64,000 bases of DNA from Thiolapillus brandeum (GTDB lineage: Bacteria; Pseudomonadota; Gammaproteobacteria; Chromatiales; Chromatiaceae). Position 1 is the first letter of the stretch. Every line of letters starts with the position of its first letter. Below are positions 44,916-54,309 of this stretch, piece by piece. Where the stretch lies: assembly GCF_000828615.1 (NCBI RefSeq), contig NZ_AP012273.1:2604001-2668000 (forward strand), given 5' to 3'. The translations under genes were made by a program, and so were the position numbers. A model generated the notes under the pieces. That model saw only the letters and a list, made by a program, of their open reading frames with translations, had not been told where the DNA came from and ran no database searches.

Positions 44916-46304
44916 TCAACTCTTTCTGCGATTCACGCAACTTCGCACATGCGCGACGAACCGTTCCGCCCAGTGACTGGAACCTACATTACGCATATGT
45001 GAATAGTTCGCGAGCAGGTTCTTGTACACCAGGCCATCATGAAAACCATCGACACCATAGCCCCGTTCCACCTTATAGGCAAATCGCAGGCTTTCGTCCA
45101 GATGTTCCAACCCGGAATAATGAAATTCGTGGGCATTCACCCGGCGCGCCTGCGGTTTGCTATCCGGCCAAGGATGGCAGGAAGTTTCGCACAAACGCAC
45201 ATAACCTCTACCCTGAGGTTTCTGGTGCATTTTGACATCGGCCCGGATAACTCCAACCATTTCCCCTCGCCGCCCTTCCCATTCCAGACTGCGGCATAGA
45301 TACATGAGTCCGCCGCATTCAGCATAGGCCGGGCCTCCCTGTTCAATGAAATCCCGCAGGGAACGGCGCATTCCAGCATTGGCGCTCAGCGCTTCCATGG
45401 CAGTTTCCGGAAATCCGCCGCCGATGAACAGGCCATCCGCCTCAGGCATAGCCTCGTCCTTCAGGGTATCAAAGGGCAGAAGGCGGGCACCGGAATTTTC
45501 CAGTGTATCCAGGTCATCCGGATAATAAAAACCAAAAGCGGCATCCCGAGCATAGGCGATACTGACAGGATCCGCATGGGCGTCTGAAGTTTTCCTCGTC
45601 TCCCTGGTTTTCACGGCAGATGGCGCCAAGTTGGCAATATCCATAACCGTGTTCAGATCCACATTGCAGCCTACATGCCTGGCAATGGTATCGATACGTT
45701 CCTGAGCAGCTTCCGCCTCATTGCTGGGCATCAGTCCCAGATGACGCTCATCGATTTGCACACTGTCATTGCGTGGCACCGCGCCAATGACTTTTGCATC
45801 CGTATAATGTTCTATAACGTTGCGCAGTTTGGTTTCGTGGCGCGAACCCCCGACACTATTGAGAACCACGCCGGCAATACGAATATTTTCATCGAACGCC
45901 TGGTAACCCAAAATGAGAGGGGCAACCCCCCGGGTCATACCCCTGGTATCGAGAACCAGCACCACAGGTGCCTGCAGCAGTGCCGCAAGGGCTGCATTGC
46001 TGTTGCTGCCATCCAGATCCAGGCCATCATACAATCCCTTGTTGCCTTCTATGACACCAATATCCGCACCAGCCATATGTTTTTGGAACAAACGGGGTAT
46101 CTCGTTCCTGCCCATGGTAAAAAAATCCAGGTTGTAGCAGGACCGTCCTGCGGCCTGTCCGAGCCACAGCGGATCGATATAATCCGGACCTTTCTTGAAT
46201 GGCTGCACCACATGCCCCTGCTGACGCAGGGCCGCACACAGGCCAATACTTATGGTAGTCTTGCCCGATGACTTGTGGGCGGCAGAAATAATCAGATGAG
46301 CCAT
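44916..46304 (-). CDS. dsrN: DsrN, siroheme amidase-like (cobyrinate a,c-diamide synthase family)
   Basis: About 462 residues. The N-terminal P-loop SAAHKSSGKTTISIG (residues ~6-20) is followed by the ATP-binding domain, and the C-terminal glutamine-amidotransferase domain has the nucleophile in AECGGLMYL. DsrN is thought to amidate siroheme to siro(heme)amide for DsrAB, using glutamine and ATP. The ATG at 46304 gives the family start. A strong terminator-like hairpin stands between dsrP and this gene, so dsrNRS expression may be lower than dsrAB-P. Confidence 0.92.
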   Translation of the reverse strand: MAHLIISAAHKSSGKTTISIGLCAALRQQGHVVQPFKKGPDYIDPLWLGQAAGRSCYNLDFFTMGRNEIPRLFQKHMAGADIGVIEGNKGLYDGLDLDGSNSNAALAALLQAPVVLVLDTRGMTRGVAPLILGYQAFDENIRIAGVVLNSVGGSRHETKLRNVIEHYTDAKVIGAVPRNDSVQIDERHLGLMPSNEAEAAQERIDTIARHVGCNVDLNTVMDIANLAPSAVKTRETRKTSDAHADPVSIAYARDAAFGFYYPDDLDTLENSGARLLPFDTLKDEAMPEADGLFIGGGFPETAMEALSANAGMRRSLRDFIEQGGPAYAECGGLMYLCRSLEWEGRRGEMVGVIRADVKMHQKPQGRGYVRLCETSCHPWPDSKPQARRVNAHEFHYSGLEHLDESLRFAYKVERGYGVDGFHDGLVYKNLLANYSHMRNVGSSHWAERFVAHVRSCVNRRKS

Positions 46305-46326
46305 GGCGTTTATTTCAAAACACAAA

Positions 46327-46348
46327 AGGCGGTCTCGAAAGACCGCCT
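46327..46348 (-). terminator. Hairpin with T-rich tail between dsrP and dsrN
   Basis: On the minus strand the RNA reads AGGCGGUCU-UUCG-AGACCGCCU followed by U-rich sequence (UUUGUGUUUUG). The nine-base stem is perfect with a UUCG tetraloop. It can be a partial terminator or a processing/stability signal. It shares the AGGCGG 5' arm with two other intercistronic hairpins. Confidence 0.8.
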
Positions 46349-46375
46349 GGACAAGTGCTTCAAGTTGCTAACGGA

Positions 46376-47599
46376 TCAGGACTTGGCATAGTGTGGATCA
46401 GCGACTTCATCTGCCAGACTCGCGGGCAGGAAGCGCAGCACCCTGATAGCAACGAATGTCAGCATCAAGGTCAGTGCGAACCCTCCAATACCCAGCAGGG
46501 TTTCAGCCAGGGTGGGAGAATAGAGGAAGGGCTGACCGTTTACGCCATCGAAGAAACCACTGGCAACGATCGTCTTGCCGGGAAAAATGGCCATGGGAAA
46601 TGCCTGGCCGCCAATGACGATGACATACACGGTAGCCAAACCACCAAGAATGACCGAAGTCGCAGCGGCTATGATGCCTCCACGGGTCTTGCCCAATGAT
46701 GGATGGTAGACGATACCAATGGGCAACAGGCACCCTACGAACACCCAACCGCCCCAGAACAACAGTGTATAAATGCCACCATCGCGCAGAATGAACGCTT
46801 CGTAGGCATGGTTTTCGGTGCCGTACAAATTGGTCAGATGGTAAACCAGGGTGAAATAGAACACAGCTGCGGCGAAAACACCCAACAGGTTTTTCAGGCG
46901 CCGTAGCACCACATCGCCCACTTCACGACCATCTACCTTGAAAGTAAACATCAGAACAAGAATATAGACCGCCAGACCATAGGCAAAGGACATGATGACA
47001 AACATCGGCGCCATAATAGCGGCGTCATAACCCTGACGAGCGACCAGGAAGCCGAAAATTGAGCCGGTACCTGTAGTAAGGATGATGCGCCACAGAAAAG
47101 CCAGAATACCAACCGGCTTATAGTACTTGTTCATGCGCCAATCCATCATAAACCATATATACAAGGCAACGACGGCCATAAAGCCCATGTACAAGTAGAT
47201 GTTCCAGGCAAAAATGGATTTGAAATTATAGTGGGTCATGGCAATGAGCAACCGACCAGGCTGGCCAAGATCCAATACCAGCACCGCAAGGCCACCAGCA
47301 AGCAATGTAATCGCCAACAATGCGGAAAGGCGACCCAATGGCTTGTACACCTTTTTGTCAAAGGCCGTGCCGATGGAAGCCACATTCAGGGCGCCAGAAG
47401 CCGCAACAATGAGGAATATGGCGAATACATGCGGCATACCCCAGACAATCTGGTTGGTCATACCGGTAACCCAATGCCCGTTGTGCTCCATGTAAAGCAC
47501 GGAAAGCCCGGCCACAGCAATAAATGCACCCAGTAGCGCAAGCATGCCCCAGTAACGAGGACTGTCTATGCCCCATTCGCTGAAGTGAATCTTTTTCAT
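46376..47599 (-). CDS. dsrP: DsrP, NrfD-family membrane subunit of the DsrMKJOP complex
   Basis: About 407 residues, almost entirely hydrophobic, with around ten helices in the NrfD/PsrC pattern (first helix YWGMLALLGAFIAVAGLSVL). It would exchange electrons between the quinone pool and the periplasmic DsrJ/DsrO. The preferred start is ATG 47599, preceded by AGGTGGG; a GTG at 47611 lies four codons upstream. Confidence 0.93.
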   Translation of the reverse strand: MKKIHFSEWGIDSPRYWGMLALLGAFIAVAGLSVLYMEHNGHWVTGMTNQIVWGMPHVFAIFLIVAASGALNVASIGTAFDKKVYKPLGRLSALLAITLLAGGLAVLVLDLGQPGRLLIAMTHYNFKSIFAWNIYLYMGFMAVVALYIWFMMDWRMNKYYKPVGILAFLWRIILTTGTGSIFGFLVARQGYDAAIMAPMFVIMSFAYGLAVYILVLMFTFKVDGREVGDVVLRRLKNLLGVFAAAVFYFTLVYHLTNLYGTENHAYEAFILRDGGIYTLLFWGGWVFVGCLLPIGIVYHPSLGKTRGGIIAAATSVILGGLATVYVIVIGGQAFPMAIFPGKTIVASGFFDGVNGQPFLYSPTLAETLLGIGGFALTLMLTFVAIRVLRFLPASLADEVADPHYAKS

Positions 47600-47619
47600 T
47601 ACTTCACCCACCTATCAAA

Positions 47620-48387
47620 TCAGATATTGCTGTAACGTACGCCGGGATTGAGTTTCAGGTCATCTCGTATCGCCACGCTGGGATATTTCTTCAAAGCCTG
47701 GGATACCGCGCTTTGGGGATCATTGAGATCACCGAATACGATAGCCTGGTGCTTGCAGGCGTCCTGACAAGCGGTCGTGGTCTGCCCATTGTCCAGCCGA
47801 TGTACGCAGAAATTGCAGCTTTCCACACAACCCTTACCCCTCGGGGTATGAGTCAATTTCTCGGCGACCTCGGCATGAATGAATGAGCGTGCCTTGTAAG
47901 GGCAAGCCATCATGCAATAACGGCATCCGATGCAGATATGACGATCGACCATGACGATACCGTCGGCACGACGAAAAGACGCCCCCGTAGGACACACATC
48001 CGCACAGGGCGGCTCTTCACAGTGTTGGCACATCATGGGCAGATGGGTGAGCCTGCCGGTCAGATTGTCCTTGAGAGTAATCTGGCGAATCCAACGGGGA
48101 CGTTGACGCTCCCACTGGCTTTCATCGGCCCCTTCAGGCATATCAACCAGATCCAGGCCATTTTCCTTGTCACAGGCGGCAACACAGTCATTACAGCCAT
48201 CGGCGCACTTGTTGGCATCAACAAGCATACCCCAGCGTACTTTCCCCGTAACAGGTTCCGTGCGTGGCGCGGCCTCAGCTGACAAGGAATGCAGCATGAC
48301 ACCCGGCGCGATGGTCACCGCGGAGCCAATAGCCGCCTTTTTCAGAAATTCGCGACGCCCTTGTTGCTCAATCTTGGACATACTCAT
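47620..48387 (-). CDS. dsrO: DsrO, periplasmic iron-sulfur protein
   Basis: About 255 residues. A twin-arginine signal (GRREFLKKAAIGSAV) directs export by Tat. The mature protein has four ferredoxin-like Cys groups: CADGCNDCVAACDKENG, CQHCEEPPCADVCPTGA, CIGCRYCMMACPY and CVESCNFCVHRL with CQDAC. Together these are typical of DsrO/HybA/NrfC electron-transfer subunits. The start ATG overlaps the dsrJ stop by 4 bases. Confidence 0.95.
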   Translation of the reverse strand: MSMSKIEQQGRREFLKKAAIGSAVTIAPGVMLHSLSAEAAPRTEPVTGKVRWGMLVDANKCADGCNDCVAACDKENGLDLVDMPEGADESQWERQRPRWIRQITLKDNLTGRLTHLPMMCQHCEEPPCADVCPTGASFRRADGIVMVDRHICIGCRYCMMACPYKARSFIHAEVAEKLTHTPRGKGCVESCNFCVHRLDNGQTTTACQDACKHQAIVFGDLNDPQSAVSQALKKYPSVAIRDDLKLNPGVRYSNI

Positions 48388-48767
48388 TTCTCCCGGGGTA
48401 CAGTGGCGTGGCACTCGAAACATTTCAGATCGACCGCTACATAGTCATGACATTCGTCGCAGAACTGGCCTTCCTCATTCACCGGCACGAACTTACCCGA
48501 AGAATCCTTTTTGGCATGGCAGTCCACACAACCTGCAAGACTGTATTTGCTGCCGCGAATACCCTCATGCACCGTCAGATCGCGTTGATGCTTGATAAAT
48601 TCAAAGTGATTGCGGCGCATCACAGACGTGGGTTCCACGCACTGTTCAAGCTTGTCGGATTTCGCAGAACCCTCTACGGCTTCTGCGGCGCTGACACCGG
48701 CGCTGCCCAGGCCCAACAGCCCGGACAATGCCATTGTCAGAAATATCATGCTGCTAGTGCGAGTCAT
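48384..48767 (-). CDS. dsrJ: DsrJ, triheme c-type cytochrome
   Basis: 127 residues with an N-terminal signal anchor (SSMIFLTMALSGLLGLGSAG) and exactly three heme-binding C-x-x-C-H motifs: CVDCH, CDECH and CFECH, all in the C-terminal half. DsrJ faces the periplasm as the cytochrome of the DsrMKJOP complex; one heme is known to have unusual His/Met/Cys ligation in A. vinosum. Confidence 0.95.
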   Translation of the reverse strand: MTRTSSMIFLTMALSGLLGLGSAGVSAAEAVEGSAKSDKLEQCVEPTSVMRRNHFEFIKHQRDLTVHEGIRGSKYSLAGCVDCHAKKDSSGKFVPVNEEGQFCDECHDYVAVDLKCFECHATVPREK

Positions 48768-48788
48768 GGAATATGCCTCTGATCCTGT

Positions 48789-50738
48789 TTACTCACCAAG
48801 GCCCATTTGAATATAGCCAGTCGGGCATACATCGTGGCAGATATGACAGCCGACACAACGGGCATAGTCCGTTGCCACATACCGCCCGGTGGTCGCTTCG
48901 GCTTTGGGCACCCGGTAAACCGCATCCTGAGGACAGTAGATGACGCAGTTGTCGCATTCGAAGCACAGGCCGCAGCTCATGCAGCGATCGGCTTCCTGTT
49001 GTGCGGTCTCGTCATCCAGTCCCTGCATGCGCTCTTTGAAGTGACCCAGCACTTCATCGGCACTCGGTACGTCTTCGGGACGCTTGTGGCGGGGCGTAAC
49101 CTCGAAGTGGCCCAGGAACAATTCGTCCGGCCCGATAATTTCTGCAAAAGAACGGTCTTCGTAGTTATGCACGGCGTAATTGGCTGAGGAGGTACCACGC
49201 TGATCACCGGCATTGGGATCAAACTCGGCAGGATCCAGGCCGGCTTCGTGCAGTTTTTCCAGCAGGTCGAAATGATGCACATCCACTTTGGGACGCTTCT
49301 TGATTTCCTCACCCTTGAGGAATTCGTCAACAGATTCAGCGGCCACCCAAGCCTGACCGATAGCGGTGGTCAGGAGATGAGGACGGACGATATCGCCAAT
49401 AGCAAAATGATTGGGCTTGTCCTTGAGCTGGTAATTGTTGGTGGTATCCATCAGACCACGACCGTTGTCGAAATCTTCCAGACCGTTGAGATCACCGCCC
49501 TGACCGATGGCTGCGACAATAATGTCCGCTTCGAGCACACGTTCGGTGCCCTCCACAGGAACGGGGGTCATGCCATCCATGGTGCAGTCACATACTTTCA
49601 ATCCTGTAGCGCGGCCATCGTCACCTTTGATGACTTCGAGGGGCATTACGCCATCGAGGATGGTAACGCCTTCATGAATCGCATCATGAATCTCATGTTC
49701 GGCCGCCATCATGTTTTCCTTGGTGAACAAGGACGTCAGCGTGGCATCCACAGGCTCACGGCCACCTACGAGGGCTTCATCCTGATCCATACCATTGTCA
49801 TTGACCACGTCTTCCGGGTTGCCGGGCATGGCGGGATTGGTGCCGATACGGCGCGCCACGGAAACCACGTCAATGGAAGTATCACCACCACCGACGCACA
49901 CGACCTTCTTGCCGGTGACCTTCATGCGACCTTCATTGAAAGCCTTGAGGTAGGCAACACCAGTCACGCAATTGGGGGTGCCTTCCCAGCCATCTACGGG
50001 CAGCGCACGACCGGTCCAGCAGCCAACGGCCCAGATAATGGCATCAAAATCATTTTCCAGCTGTTCGACACTGACATCCTTGCCGACACGAGTGTTCAAC
50101 TTGACATCAACGCCCATGTCCACAATCCGTTGGTTCTCGGCCGAAAGCTTGTCACGGGGTACGCGATAATTCGGGATACCGTAGCGCATCATGCCGCCCA
50201 GTTCCGGCTGGGCTTCGAATACGGTAACGCCATGGCCCATGCGGCGCAGCTGGTAGGCAGCCGCCATACCGCCGGGGCCACCGCCGATTACGGCAATCTT
50301 CTTGCCAGTATCCTTGCCGGCCTCGAACCCGAAACCATTCTCCAGGCCCTTGTCGCCAATGTATTGTTCGATGGAGTTGATGCCTACGAAATCCTCGACC
50401 GCATTCCGGTTACAACCATCCTGGCAAGGTGCCGGACAAACCCGCCCCATCATGGAAGGGAAAGGATTGGATTCCGTCGCACGGTAGAAAGCATACTCTT
50501 CCTTGCTCATCTCGCCGGTGGGCTTTTCTATGCCACGAACGATAGACAACCATCCCCGCACGTCATGTCCGGAAGGGCAGCTACCCTGGCAAGGAGGTGT
50601 TTCATGCACATAAGTCGGACACTTGTGTGAAGTATCATAGTTAAAGATATCATCAGTCCAATCGTCCCACTTGTTCTGACCATCTTCAAAACGACGCCAG
50701 GTAATGTTCTTAGTCATTTCATCACTAGGAGTTGCCAT
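48789..50738 (-). CDS. dsrL: DsrL, NAD(P)H:acceptor oxidoreductase with iron-sulfur centres
   Basis: About 649 residues with GltD-like architecture. The N-terminal Cys group is CPTYVHETPPCQGSCPSGHD. The FAD site IGGGPGGMAAAYQL is near residue 150 and the NAD(P) site CVGGGDTSIDVVSVARR near 287. The C-terminal two [4Fe-4S] ferredoxin motifs are CMSCGLCFECDNC and CVGCHICHDVCPTGY. It couples DsrAB sulfur oxidation to NAD(P)+ reduction. The ATG at 50738 follows GGAGAG. Confidence 0.95.
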   Translation of the reverse strand: MATPSDEMTKNITWRRFEDGQNKWDDWTDDIFNYDTSHKCPTYVHETPPCQGSCPSGHDVRGWLSIVRGIEKPTGEMSKEEYAFYRATESNPFPSMMGRVCPAPCQDGCNRNAVEDFVGINSIEQYIGDKGLENGFGFEAGKDTGKKIAVIGGGPGGMAAAYQLRRMGHGVTVFEAQPELGGMMRYGIPNYRVPRDKLSAENQRIVDMGVDVKLNTRVGKDVSVEQLENDFDAIIWAVGCWTGRALPVDGWEGTPNCVTGVAYLKAFNEGRMKVTGKKVVCVGGGDTSIDVVSVARRIGTNPAMPGNPEDVVNDNGMDQDEALVGGREPVDATLTSLFTKENMMAAEHEIHDAIHEGVTILDGVMPLEVIKGDDGRATGLKVCDCTMDGMTPVPVEGTERVLEADIIVAAIGQGGDLNGLEDFDNGRGLMDTTNNYQLKDKPNHFAIGDIVRPHLLTTAIGQAWVAAESVDEFLKGEEIKKRPKVDVHHFDLLEKLHEAGLDPAEFDPNAGDQRGTSSANYAVHNYEDRSFAEIIGPDELFLGHFEVTPRHKRPEDVPSADEVLGHFKERMQGLDDETAQQEADRCMSCGLCFECDNCVIYCPQDAVYRVPKAEATTGRYVATDYARCVGCHICHDVCPTGYIQMGLGE

Positions 50739-50809
50739 TGTCACTCTCCAAACCAGTTAAAACCGTTGCCCTTTACGGGAGGATTATCTTGTTGTGGAAG
50801 ACCGCTGCC

Positions 50810-52345
50810 TCAGGCTGCGTCTTCCTCGGATTCGTCATCTTCGTCTTCGCTGTTCTGTCCTTTAAGAATCAAGGCGTTTGATACCAGCTGATGCACACTG
50901 ACAATCTGATCCATATCGAAGCCGTAATAAGGAATTACCTTGGTGAATTGCGACTTGCAGATAGCACAGATAGCAGCCATATGGGTAACCCCATATTCTT
51001 CCGTGACGCTTTTCAACGCTTTCATGCGTGGCATGGCACCCTTGACCCGCAGCTCCATGAGATCGTCCGTAAGCAGACCACCGCCTCCACCACAACAGAA
51101 AGTTGCTTCACGGATGGTATCTTCGGGCATGTCCACATAATTGTTGCAAACAGCCTTGATCACAGCACGGGGGATCTCGAATTGACCACCCGGCTTGTCA
51201 CCCATGCGGGTCGCTCTGGCCACGTTGCATGAATCGTGGAAGGTCAGGACCATGTCGTCATTCTGAGACTTGTCAATATTCAAAGTCCCCTTCTCGATCT
51301 CACCCAGCGTGAACTCAAGAATGTGTTGCGGCACAGGGTAATCCGGATCAAGGAAATCCCAGGGGCCCGCGAGGGTATTGAGGAATGCATAGGCCACCCG
51401 CCAGGCATGCCCGCATTCGCCAAAAATAATACGTTTGACGCCAAGATCCAGCGCTGCCTTGCGAACCCGCTGGGAGATCTTGCGCATGTTTTCATAGGAA
51501 CCGATAAACATGCCGAAGTTGGCAGCTTCCGAAGCATGAGAACTCATGGTCCAGGAAACACCGGCTTCGTGAAAAACCTTTCCGTAGCCGATGAGACCAT
51601 CGACATGAGGCTCCGCGAAAAAGTCGGCAGAAGGCGTCACCAGCAGAATATCGGCTCCCTTGACATCCAGCGGGTATTTGACTTCAACGCCGGTCTCATC
51701 AAAGACGTCTTCTTCCAGGCCCTCCAGGGTGTCCTCCAGCGCAGGACCGGGCAGACCCAGGTTGTTGCCGATACGAAAGACTTTGCCAATGATCTCATTG
51801 GAGTACTTGTCGCCCAGCCCGATACGATCCATGATTTCACGGGCCGCCATGGAAATTTCAGCAGTATCGATACCGTAGGGACAAAATACGGAACAACGAC
51901 GGCATTGGGAGCACTGATGATAGTAGTTGTACCAGTCATCCAGGACTTCCTGGGTAAAATCAGTAGCGCCCACCAGTTTTGGGAAAAACTTGCCCCCAAA
52001 GGTGAAGTAGCGGCGATAGACCTTGCGCATGAGATCCTGGCGCGCTACCGGCATATTCTTGGGATCCTTGGTTCCCAGGTAGTAATGGCACTTGTCTGTG
52101 CAGGCACCACACTTCACACAGGAGTCCATGTAAACCTGCAGGGAACGGTATTTCTTGAGCATATCGCCCATGGCGTCAATCGCCTGTTCCTGCCAGTTTT
52201 CCGACAGTTCCCCGGGGAAGCCCAGAGCCTCGTTGAATTCCGGTTTTGCCTTGAAGGTTTCCAGATGCGCCATTGCACCCGGCTCGATCTTCGGAACCTC
52301 GAGATGCTCTTTGAGTTCGGGAACTTCAAAATTCGCTTTTGCCAT
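50810..52345 (-). CDS. dsrK: DsrK, HdrD-like iron-sulfur catalytic subunit
   Basis: 511 residues. Two ferredoxin-type [4Fe-4S] motifs, CVKCGACTDKCHYYLG and CSQCRRCSVFCPYGID, are followed by two CCG-type domains, HDSCNVARA and ATFCCGGGGGLL, the latter with FGECGHAW upstream. This is the heterodisulfide-reductase catalytic set; DsrK is thought to act on DsrC trisulfide. It ends in an acidic tail (EDEDDESEEDAA). Confidence 0.95.
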   Translation of the reverse strand: MAKANFEVPELKEHLEVPKIEPGAMAHLETFKAKPEFNEALGFPGELSENWQEQAIDAMGDMLKKYRSLQVYMDSCVKCGACTDKCHYYLGTKDPKNMPVARQDLMRKVYRRYFTFGGKFFPKLVGATDFTQEVLDDWYNYYHQCSQCRRCSVFCPYGIDTAEISMAAREIMDRIGLGDKYSNEIIGKVFRIGNNLGLPGPALEDTLEGLEEDVFDETGVEVKYPLDVKGADILLVTPSADFFAEPHVDGLIGYGKVFHEAGVSWTMSSHASEAANFGMFIGSYENMRKISQRVRKAALDLGVKRIIFGECGHAWRVAYAFLNTLAGPWDFLDPDYPVPQHILEFTLGEIEKGTLNIDKSQNDDMVLTFHDSCNVARATRMGDKPGGQFEIPRAVIKAVCNNYVDMPEDTIREATFCCGGGGGLLTDDLMELRVKGAMPRMKALKSVTEEYGVTHMAAICAICKSQFTKVIPYYGFDMDQIVSVHQLVSNALILKGQNSEDEDDESEEDAA

Positions 52346-52385
52346 GAGCTGGACCTATCGCCTCTTTAACAATGCCGTACTGTTA

Positions 52386-53111
52386 TCAGGAATTCTCTTC
52401 GAACTTGCGTGCCCAGTCCGCCAGATGGCGTTTTTCCCTGGGATTATCCACCTGGTTACGGGTAGGACTGAAGAACACCCCAACACCATGCAACAGCTTG
52501 CTGTAAGGGAAAATGATCATCAGTACAGAAACCAGGAACAGGTGAATTGCCAACAGGGGATCAGAAGGCAAGGGCTTCGGATCAAAAGTCAGCAATCCCA
52601 TTGTGAAATTCTTTAAGCCAACGATATCCGTATGAGACACGAAGGTCATGGATGCACCACTGATACCAATCAACACCAGCAAGGCCAGAATCAGGTGATC
52701 GGAAGGAGCAGTAATGTAGCGCACGCGATCTATGATAAAGCGGCGCGCCCACAGACCCAGCAGACCGATGATCATGGCAAATGCTGCGTACTTCCCGAAT
52801 GGCTGGATCAATTCGATCACGGTGGGAACCGGATTGATGAAGTAACGCAGGTGACGCAACAGCACCAGGAGCAGACCAAAATGGAACAACACTCCCAACA
52901 GCCACAACAACTTGTTGCTTTTGAAAAGGCTTTCGAAAAATGCCACTTCACGGAACATTCGCAGAACCACACCACCCTTGGTCACGGGCGCTGGGGTCGT
53001 GGCAATCTTGAGGGGCGCAGGCACCTTGGCATAGACCCAGATACGATACGCCAGTCCGGCAATCAGAATTACCGTGGCCAGATAGAAAAGCACTGTGATA
53101 GCGAGCGACAT
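52386..53111 (-). CDS. dsrM: DsrM, membrane cytochrome b subunit
   Basis: 241 residues with about five helices in the NarI/DsrM pattern. His residues lie in helices at FHFGLLLVLLRHLRY and near the C-terminal SKLLHGVGVFFSP, consistent with b-type heme ligation. It anchors DsrK and links it to quinone. It starts 76 bases after dsrC, with a stem-loop in between. Confidence 0.94.
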   Translation of the reverse strand: MSLAITVLFYLATVILIAGLAYRIWVYAKVPAPLKIATTPAPVTKGGVVLRMFREVAFFESLFKSNKLLWLLGVLFHFGLLLVLLRHLRYFINPVPTVIELIQPFGKYAAFAMIIGLLGLWARRFIIDRVRYITAPSDHLILALLVLIGISGASMTFVSHTDIVGLKNFTMGLLTFDPKPLPSDPLLAIHLFLVSVLMIIFPYSKLLHGVGVFFSPTRNQVDNPREKRHLADWARKFEENS

Positions 53112-53140
53112 GTTTCGAAAACTCTTTCAGATTTCGGGGA

Positions 53141-53177
53141 AACCGGGAAGGCAGCCAGAGCCGCCTTCCCGCCGGTT
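53141..53177 (-). promoter_or_regulatory. Stem-loop between dsrC and dsrM
   Basis: GGGAAGGC (53145-53152) pairs with GCCTTCCC (53163-53170), with further AACC/GGTT pairing outside a 3-base bulge. On the transcript the 5' arm reads AGGCGGCUC in the loop region, shared with the hairpin after dsrA. There is no T run, so it is more likely a stability or processing signal than a terminator. Confidence 0.6.
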
Positions 53178-53187
53178 CAATCTGCGA

Positions 53188-53520
53188 TCAAACGCAGCCG
53201 GTCGGCTTGGGCAGGCCGGCGTAACGGCATGCCTGCTTGCCAGGACCGTAAGGGAACAGGCCATACAGGTACTTGCTGTTACCTTTTTCCTTGCCCAGGC
53301 GCTTGCCTACGGCTTTGGTCAGTACACGAACCGCAGGGGCGATCTGGTATTCCTCGTAATACTCACGCAGGAAGTTGATAATGTCCCAGTGATCCTGAGT
53401 CAGTTCCAGATCATCTTCCTTGGCCATAACTTCAGCTACACCAGGAACCCAATCGTTCAGGTTTACCAGGTAACCCTCTTCGTCAGTCTCTAAAGTCTTA
53501 CCATCTACTTCGATAGGCAT
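53188..53520 (-). CDS. dsrC: DsrC, sulfur-carrier substrate of the Dsr pathway
   Basis: 110 residues. The two functional Cys of the C-terminal arm are both present, Cys98 (KQACRYAGLPKP) and Cys109 (PTGCV), separated by ten residues as in true DsrC. The rest matches the DsrC/TusE fold, with LTQDHWDIINFLREYY near the middle. It accepts persulfide from DsrEFH and presents sulfur to DsrAB. Confidence 0.97.
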   Translation of the reverse strand: MPIEVDGKTLETDEEGYLVNLNDWVPGVAEVMAKEDDLELTQDHWDIINFLREYYEEYQIAPAVRVLTKAVGKRLGKEKGNSKYLYGLFPYGPGKQACRYAGLPKPTGCV

Positions 53521-53567
53521 GTTTGTATCTCCTAATAATCAATCAAAAATTCTATTCAGGAACGGGA

Positions 53568-53876
53568 TCAAACCCAGGCCTGAACCTTGTCGTTAGCTTC
53601 AACCAGGTCCACGAAACCTGCGTAGTCCACTACTTCCACACCGTCGATCATGCGATCTTCAGCCAATCCACGAGCCTTGTAATCAGGCCCCAGAACATAG
53701 ACTTTCTTATCGCCGACCGCTGAGGCGATCATGTTTTCGACAGCAGTGCCTTTGAGTGCGCCGTATACACCATCTTCATAAAGGAGAATGGCAGAATCCG
53801 CTTTGGACAACCTGAGGCAGGTTTCCAAAGAGTTCTTCTCGAACGGCGACTTGTTTACAGTATGCAGATCGCTCAT
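53568..53876 (-). CDS. dsrH: DsrH, sulfurtransferase subunit
   Basis: About 102 residues of the DsrH/TusB fold, with Cys20 in SLETCLRLSK matching the conserved Cys20 of A. vinosum. It forms the DsrE2F2H2 hexamer that passes sulfur to DsrC. The ATG at 53876 follows dsrF after eleven bases with GGGAGAAAG before it; a longer upstream frame is spurious. Confidence 0.94.
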   Translation of the reverse strand: MSDLHTVNKSPFEKNSLETCLRLSKADSAILLYEDGVYGALKGTAVENMIASAVGDKKVYVLGPDYKARGLAEDRMIDGVEVVDYAGFVDLVEANDKVQAWV

Positions 53877-53887
53877 TACTTTCTCCC

Positions 53888-54295
53888 TTAGAAACTGAAT
53901 ACAACGTCGGATTCTGCGAGCAGCTCGGCTACCCGTTCGGAATCGACCACTTCCACGATATTGTCCACGGACTCTTCCGTCTCCCAGTCTTCCCACTCGA
54001 CCTGAACCAGGTCATCCGCAGTCAGGCCACGAGCCTCCAGAGAGGCCTTGTCCACATACATGTGGCGGACTTCGTAGTCGCCCAAGGTACGGTAGGTGGG
54101 TGAAAAGTTCTTCATCCCGATTTCTGCCGTATCCTGCCCTTTGGTCAACTCGAACACGCCGTCATCAGCAAACATCAGGCTGACATTCTGCTCAAAAGCG
54201 GCGGCGATGAGTACGACTTCCAAAGACTCCCAGGCGTAGATGGTGCCATAAGGCGCACGACGATTGAGGAACATGAAATTCTTGGTATCAGACAT
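53888..54295 (-). CDS. dsrF: DsrF, sulfurtransferase subunit
   Basis: 135 residues of the DsrE/DsrF superfamily (NRRAPYGTIYAWESLEVVL, then LMFADDGVFELTKGQD). It is TusC-like and the middle subunit of DsrEFH; no active-site Cys is expected. Between dsrE and dsrH, same strand. Confidence 0.94.
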   Translation of the reverse strand: MSDTKNFMFLNRRAPYGTIYAWESLEVVLIAAAFEQNVSLMFADDGVFELTKGQDTAEIGMKNFSPTYRTLGDYEVRHMYVDKASLEARGLTADDLVQVEWEDWETEESVDNIVEVVDSERVAELLAESDVVFSF

Positions 54296-54309
54296 ATTGT
54301 GATCCTCCG

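Noticed and set aside
49248-50630. 460-codon open frame on the plus strand
   Set aside because: It is the antisense shadow of dsrL, which has full family motifs and cofactor sites on the other strand.
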